Origin: JANJTY01 sp038257155
GTDB taxonomy: Bacteria; Pseudomonadota; Gammaproteobacteria; Xanthomonadales; Xanthomonadaceae
DNA: 64,000 bases
Direction of reading: 5' to 3'
Assembly: GCA_038257155.1 (NCBI GenBank)
Contig: JBBSJP010000022.1
Location: 4,867-68,866, forward strand
Shown in pieces: positions 59,684 through 64,000 of the stretch. The translations under genes and the position numbers were made by a program. Under the pieces are notes generated by a model. The model made no database searches. It saw only the letters and a program-made list of their open reading frames with translations, and had not been told where the DNA came from. Each line of letters opens with the position of its first letter. The first letter of the stretch is position 1.

Positions 59684-60546
59684 ACTGGATGCAGCTGACC
59701 CGCTGGATGAGCCTGGGCTGGGTGATCGCAGCCTTCGTGTTTCTTTATGCGCCAATCCTCAGTCTGGTCATCTATTCCTTCAACGAGTCACGACTGGTCA
59801 CGGTATGGTCGGGCTTCTCGGTGAAGTGGTATGGCGAGCTGTTTCGTGACCAGCAGCTGATGTCGGCGGCCTGGATCAGCCTGCAGATCGCGTTCTTCAC
59901 TGCCACCGCCGCGGTGGTGCTGGGTACCATGGCCTCCATGGTGCTGACCCGTTTTCCGCGCTTTCCGGGCAAGACCATCTTCGGCGGCCTGATGACCGCA
60001 CCCCTGGTGATGCCTGAGGTGATCACCGGGCTGTCCCTGCTGCTGCTGTTCGTGGCGATCGGTGACCTGCTCAGCCTGTTCGAGATCCAGTTCCGCCGCG
60101 GCATGCTGACCATCTGGATCGCGCACGTCACCTTTGCCGTGGCCTTCGTGACCGTGGTGATCTCCTCGCGCCTCACCGAGCTGGACCGCTCGCTGGAAGA
60201 GGCCGCCATGGACCTCGGCGCGAATCGGCTCAAGGTCTTTTTTGTCATCACCTTGCCGATCATCGCACCGGCCCTGATGGCCGGCTGGCTGCTGGCCTTC
60301 ACCCTGTCCCTCGATGACCTGGTGATCGCCAGCTTTGTCTCCGGTCCTGCCTCGACCACCTTGCCAATGAAGGTGTTTTCGTCGGTGCGCCTGGGCGTCA
60401 GCCCCAAGATCAACGCACTGGCAACCCTGCTGATCACCCTGGTCTCGATCGCCGCATTGATTGGATGGTGGCTTCTGGCACGGGAGGAAAGGCGCCGGAA
60501 ACGCGATATTCGACTCGCCCTGCAGGAGGATGCCAAGGCGACATGA
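59680..60546 (+). CDS. potI: polyamine ABC transporter permease, second subunit
   Basis: A 288-residue inner-membrane permease and partner of PotH. It has the E-E-A-A-M-D-L-G-A coupling loop near residue 174 and hydrophobic segments across its length. The ATG at 59680 overlaps the potH stop; the longer frame from 59548 is out of register with the operon. It ends the importer operon. No clear terminator follows before the TorF promoter. Confidence 0.94.
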   Translation: MNWMQLTRWMSLGWVIAAFVFLYAPILSLVIYSFNESRLVTVWSGFSVKWYGELFRDQQLMSAAWISLQIAFFTATAAVVLGTMASMVLTRFPRFPGKTIFGGLMTAPLVMPEVITGLSLLLLFVAIGDLLSLFEIQFRRGMLTIWIAHVTFAVAFVTVVISSRLTELDRSLEEAAMDLGANRLKVFFVITLPIIAPALMAGWLLAFTLSLDDLVIASFVSGPASTTLPMKVFSSVRLGVSPKINALATLLITLVSIAALIGWWLLAREERRRKRDIRLALQEDAKAT

Positions 60547-60640
60547 GTCAGCCCAACGTATTTCGGTGGTGCCTGGCCTCGGGGGGATTTTTCACGCGTC
60601 GCGGATGCGGGCTCGGATGGCCCGGTCACAGCGCAGGAAG

Positions 60641-60669
60641 TTGGTGAACTTCAAGAGCATCGATAGACT
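60641..60669 (+). promoter_or_regulatory. sigma70-like promoter candidate for the TorF porin gene
   Basis: TTGGTG and TAGACT are separated by 17 nt, with a likely start near 60676. This leaves a leader of about 70 nt carrying GAGGA 7 nt before the ATG at 60746. The boxes match the consensus only partly. Confidence 0.4.
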
Positions 60670-60745
60670 AAAAAGCGGCTCAAGGCCGCGGCCCAGGATG
60701 GGCGTATTACAACAACGACAACCACCGATTGGCGAGGATTGAGAC

Positions 60746-61483
60746 ATGAAAGCACTGGCAATTGCGGCACTCGCGGGCGCCATCGCCCTCGCGCTTCCGT
60801 TCGCGGTACAGGCCCAGGACGAGAGTGAAAGCGAAAGCGCCTGGGAATTCAGCGGCGAGCTGACCATCACTTCCGACTATGTCTGGCGTGGCGTTTCGCA
60901 GACCGACGAAAACCCCGCGGTGCAGCCTGGATTCGAGGCTGCCCACAGCAGCGGCTTCTATGCCGGTGCCTGGGCCTCGAACGTCGACTTCGATGTGCCC
61001 GGTGACGGCATCGACCTGGAAGTGGACATCTACGCCGGCTGGTCATTCGACCTCAGCGAGGCCGTGAACCTGGATCTCGCCGTCACGCGCTACATCTACC
61101 CGGGCGCCAACAGCGGCTTCAATATCGACTACAACGAGTACGCCGCAACCTTCACCTTCGTCGAAACCTACTACGCCACGCTCGCCTATGCCGACGACAT
61201 GGTGAACAGCGACGTCGAGGCGGTGTACGTGCAGTTTGGCGGTGACTGGGAGCTCGGTGATAGCGGCTGGGGACTGTCGGCCGCCGTCGGCAGGTTTGAT
61301 TTCGACAGTGGCATTGGCGACTACAACGACTTCATGCTGGGCGTGAATCGCGGTTTCGGCCCGGCCACGGTAACTCTCGCCTACACCGGCACCTCGGGGT
61401 TTGATGCCGACGTGCAGGACTTCCTGGGCCCCGACTACTGGGCCGGTGACCGCCTGCAATTGAGCGTGGGTTTCGAGTTCTGA
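60746..61483 (+). CDS. TorF-family outer-membrane porin-like protein
   Basis: A 245-residue exported protein with a signal peptide ending A-Q-A near 23. The mature part begins S-G-E-L-T-I-T-S-D-Y-V-W-R-G-V-S-Q-T, the TIGR02001 (TorF) signature, and continues in alternating aromatic strands to a C-terminal F-E-F, as in barrel proteins. Acidic residues dominate. GAGGA precedes the ATG, and a strong terminator follows, so it is probably a single-gene unit. Substrate unknown. Confidence 0.9.
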   Translation: MKALAIAALAGAIALALPFAVQAQDESESESAWEFSGELTITSDYVWRGVSQTDENPAVQPGFEAAHSSGFYAGAWASNVDFDVPGDGIDLEVDIYAGWSFDLSEAVNLDLAVTRYIYPGANSGFNIDYNEYAATFTFVETYYATLAYADDMVNSDVEAVYVQFGGDWELGDSGWGLSAAVGRFDFDSGIGDYNDFMLGVNRGFGPATVTLAYTGTSGFDADVQDFLGPDYWAGDRLQLSVGFEF

Positions 61484-61500
61484 TTGCAGTACTGCTGCAG

Positions 61501-61536
61501 AGCCCCGGGTCCTTGCGGATCCGGGGCTTTTTTTTT
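61501..61536 (+). terminator. intrinsic terminator after TorF porin
   Basis: The stem AGCCCCGGGTCC with GGATCCGGGGCT (12 bp, one G-U pair) has a TTGC loop and is followed by eight T. It is 17 nt after the porin stop and is the clearest terminator in the window. Confidence 0.95.
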
Positions 61537-61626
61537 CGTCGCCAAGGCTCCGTCAGGCCAGCAGAGCCGCGCGGGTCGGCCGCGCTGATGACTTCGGTGA
61601 CAAAACTTCGCTACAAGGAAACGCTC

Positions 61627-63666
61627 ATGAGCTCTTGCCACCGTTACGCAATCGCACTCGCCACCGCATTGCTGGCTTGCTCGGCGAGTGCCGCGCCCCG
61701 CTTCGCGCCGCTCGACGTATTCGCGCTGCAATGGGCAGAAAATCCGGTGCTTTCTCCGAACGGTGACAGGCTCATTTACCAGCGCCGTTTCTTCGATTCC
61801 ATGAAGGACGTGCGGCGCTCCAACCTCTGGCTGCTCGACAGCGGCAGCGGTGCAGCGCAGCCGGTCACCACCGGCAGCGTCTCGGATGGCCAGGTGGCCT
61901 GGTCGCCCGATGCAAAACGAATCGCCTATGTTTCCAGCGATGAGGGCAAGGCGCAGATCTTCGTGCGCTGGCTCGACAGCGGTGCAACCGCACGCATCAC
62001 CCAGCTGGAACGCGGCCCGTCCAACCTGGCCTGGTCGCCTGATGGCCGACAGCTGGCCTATACCGCCTTCGTGCCGAGCGAGACCAAGCCACTGGCAAGC
62101 ATGCCCAAGGCACCGAAGGGCGCAGACTGGGCCGCGCCGGTGACGGTCATCGAGCACACCCGGTTTCGCGCCGATGGCGCGGGCTACATCGATCCGGGCT
62201 TCACCCACCTGTTCGTGATTGCGGCAGACGGCGGCGCGCCGCGCCAGCTGACCCGCGGCGAGTTCCATGTTTCTGGCGCACCGGCCTGGACGCGCGACGG
62301 CGCCGGCCTGTTCGTTTCGGCCGACAAGGATGCCGGCGGCGAACTCAATCCGCTCGAATCGGATATCTATCGCGTCGCGCTCGGTGATGGGCAGATGACT
62401 CGGCTCACCAAGCGCGTCGGGCCGGACCACAGCCCGCGCCTGTCGCCCGATGGCAAGCGCCTTGCCTGGCTGGGTTTCGACGACCGCGGCATGAGCTATG
62501 CCAACACGCGCCTGCACGTGATGGATCTGGCCAGCGGCGACGCGCGAGTGCTGACCGATTCACTCGATGCCGGTGTGGATGCCGCCGAGTGGATGGATGA
62601 CGGCAGCATTGCAATCAGTTACGACTGGCGCGGCTCAACCCACATCGCTCACGTTGCGGTGTCATCCGGCAAGCGCAGCACGCTGGCCGAGGATCTGGGA
62701 GGCACGGGAATCGGTCGCCCCTATACCGGTGGCTCGATGTCGGCGGCTGGCGGCCGCATCGCCTACACGCAGGGCTCGGCCTTGCGTCCGGCCGACGTCG
62801 CGGTAATCGGCAGCAAGGGCAAATCACGTCGCCTGACCGACCTGTCCGGTGCACTGCTGGCGCAGCGCGAACTGGGCCGGGTGGAAGAAGTCAACTTCGC
62901 GTCGAGCTTTGACGCACGCTCGATCCAGGGCTGGATCGTCTATCCGCCGGGTTTCGACGCGAGCAAGCGTTATCCCCTGTTGCTGGAGATCCATGGCGGC
63001 CCGTTCGCCGCCTATGGCCCGCATTTCGCACCCGAAACCCAGCTGTATGCGGCGCAGGGATATGTGGTGCTCTATCTCAATCCGCGCGGCAGCACCAGCT
63101 ATGGGCACGAGTTCGCCAACCTGATCCACCAGAACTACCCGAGCGAGGACTATGACGACCTGATCAGCGGCGTCGATGCGGTTATCGCACGCGGCTTCAT
63201 CGACACTGACAACCTGTTTGTCACCGGCGGCAGCGGCGGCGGCGTGCTGACTGCCTGGATCATCGGCAAGACCGATCGCTTCCGCGCCGCCGTGGTGGCC
63301 AAGCCGGTGATCAACTGGTTCAGCCATGCACTGACCGCCGACGGCTACAACTATTACTGGCGCTACTGGCATCCGGGCCTGCCCTGGGAGCATGCCGAAC
63401 ACTACTTCAAGCATTCACCGATCAGTCTGGTCGGCAACGTGGTGACACCAACCATGGTGATCACCGGCGAGTCGGACCTGCGCACCCCGATGGCCGAGTC
63501 CGAGCAGTACTTCCAGGCGCTGCGTCTCAAGCAGGTGCCCAGCGCCCTGGTGCGCATCCCCGGTGCCTCACACAACATCGCACAGCGCCCCTCGCAGATG
63601 ATCGCGCAGGTACTGAATACGTCGGCGTGGTTCGAGCGGCACAGCAAGAAGCCGGTGTCGAAGTAG
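61627..63666 (+). CDS. secreted S9-family prolyl oligopeptidase
   Basis: A 679-residue exported serine peptidase. A signal peptide ends near A-S-A-A, an N-terminal propeller carries repeated W-S-P-D-(G/A) motifs, and the C-terminal catalytic domain has S536 in G-G-S-G-G-G, D617 in G-E-S-D-L-R and H649 in G-A-S-H-N. L-L-E-I-H-G-G-P is the oxyanion region. The ATG at 61627 follows AAGGAAA. It probably cleaves short peptides in the periplasm or outside the cell. No terminator is obvious right after it. Confidence 0.92.
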   Translation: MSSCHRYAIALATALLACSASAAPRFAPLDVFALQWAENPVLSPNGDRLIYQRRFFDSMKDVRRSNLWLLDSGSGAAQPVTTGSVSDGQVAWSPDAKRIAYVSSDEGKAQIFVRWLDSGATARITQLERGPSNLAWSPDGRQLAYTAFVPSETKPLASMPKAPKGADWAAPVTVIEHTRFRADGAGYIDPGFTHLFVIAADGGAPRQLTRGEFHVSGAPAWTRDGAGLFVSADKDAGGELNPLESDIYRVALGDGQMTRLTKRVGPDHSPRLSPDGKRLAWLGFDDRGMSYANTRLHVMDLASGDARVLTDSLDAGVDAAEWMDDGSIAISYDWRGSTHIAHVAVSSGKRSTLAEDLGGTGIGRPYTGGSMSAAGGRIAYTQGSALRPADVAVIGSKGKSRRLTDLSGALLAQRELGRVEEVNFASSFDARSIQGWIVYPPGFDASKRYPLLLEIHGGPFAAYGPHFAPETQLYAAQGYVVLYLNPRGSTSYGHEFANLIHQNYPSEDYDDLISGVDAVIARGFIDTDNLFVTGGSGGGVLTAWIIGKTDRFRAAVVAKPVINWFSHALTADGYNYYWRYWHPGLPWEHAEHYFKHSPISLVGNVVTPTMVITGESDLRTPMAESEQYFQALRLKQVPSALVRIPGASHNIAQRPSQMIAQVLNTSAWFERHSKKPVSK

Positions 63667-64000
63667 GCTGCGCCTTGTCGCGCCGAATGGTGCTGTTGCG
63701 CGAACGCTCGGAAGTGCCAGAGCAGAAGCCCTTCAACGCGGAGACGCGCAGAACGCGGAGGCGCGCGGAGAAGTGCTTGGTAGGGTGGGCCTCGGCCCAC
63801 CGAATCTCAGTCCCGTAATCCGATGGACTCGACCGCGAGTCCATTCAAAGGGTGGGCCTTGGTGGGCCAAGGCCTGAGGTCTCCCCAGAACTTTCCTTTA
63901 CTGATCAGTTTGTTGCAGCTATCGTCGGCAAAAACAGCGCGTGCATGACGCGGTTTTTTCCTCGGGGTGTCGAAACCTGAGGACCACGCCATGCACGCCA
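63667..64000. repeat. terminal non-coding region with GGTGGGCC repeats
   Basis: 334 bp without a clear gene. It has GGTGGGCC-TC-GGCCCACC (63784-63801), GGCCTTGG...CCAAGGCC (63855-63874), and A/C/G-rich repeats near 63735-63765. These resemble dispersed intergenic repeats. An ATG at 63991 preceded by GAGGA could start a gene beyond the window, but only ten bases are visible. Confidence 0.5.
63930..63959. terminator. possible bidirectional terminator near right edge
   Basis: AAAAAC...CGCGT is paired with ACGCG...GTTTTTT around a GCATG loop, giving U-runs on both strands. The 5-bp core is short. It could end transcription from either side, but no gene end is close by. Confidence 0.4.

Noticed and set aside
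63991..64000. Possible gene start at the right edge (ATG after GAGGA).
   Set aside because: Only ten bases are visible, too few to support a coding call.
1..64000. CRISPR arrays, tRNA or rRNA genes, prophage or intact insertion sequences.
   Set aside because: No regularly spaced repeats with spacers, no tRNA-like cloverleaf, no rRNA sequence, and no transposase, integrase or phage structural gene was seen on either strand. The only mobile-type element is the transposase-less one at 33002-33363.

Overview
The window is GC-rich, densely coded and dominated by 4-nt stop/start overlaps. Gene content points to a gammaproteobacterium, probably Xanthomonadales (Lysobacterales). The evidence is a TIGR02999-type ECF sigma factor, Tdh/Kbl threonine breakdown, periplasmic nitrate reductase, TorF porin, and secreted proteins ending in an (I/L)FxDGFE-type tail. 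This placement is inferred from gene families, not from a marker phylogeny. I see no rRNA, tRNA, CRISPR, prophage or intact insertion sequence.

Layout. 1-2386 (minus): desaturase, FAD oxidoreductase and DUF1365 lipid-modification operon, cut by the window edge. 2628-11868: accessory block of three tandem secreted beta-helix paralogues, an RsuA-type pseudouridine synthase, a secreted protein with a strict 5-residue N-G repeat, an ADYC-like secreted protein and a convergent ECF sigma gene. Three of the secreted-protein genes share the upstream motif TGATCCCTGG-N14-G(C/T)ATGT, which suggests one regulon. 12005-16262 (minus): tdh, yfgD-like, an Sm-like membrane protein and kbl. 16341-21560: EAL protein, miaA, pcp, hutI. 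21712-24687: dnaX, ebfC, recR, hinT. 25350-30600 (minus): dienelactone hydrolase, HIT, pxpBCA, DUF969 and DUF979, a probable 5-oxoproline uptake and hydrolysis operon. 30730-35755: rimO, an SRPBCC-ArsR pair with two operator-like inverted repeats, a 362-bp MITE-like element and a DUF5916 outer-membrane protein.

35879-40750 (minus) is napEFDABC, with a palindromic repeat cluster wedged between napA and napB. 41819-42954 holds small stress/envelope genes: entericidin, a lipoprotein and dodecin. 43110-60546 is mainly polyamine catabolism and uptake: puuB, puuA, puuD, a second glutamine-synthetase-like gene, an aminotransferase and potFGHI. It is interrupted by an esterase, a propeller-type diguanylate cyclase and a 692-residue protein of unknown function. 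60746-63666 carries a TorF porin and a secreted S9 peptidase. The window ends in non-coding repeats.

Taken together: Pcp releases pyroglutamate, which PxpABC can open to glutamate. PuuABD, the aminotransferase and PotFGHI import putrescine and convert it toward GABA or succinate. Tdh and Kbl convert threonine to glycine and acetyl-CoA. NapA uses nitrate as a periplasmic electron sink. The least explained parts are the beta-helix/N-G-repeat/ADYC block with its candidate sigma-dependent promoters and the repeat-derived intergenic elements.
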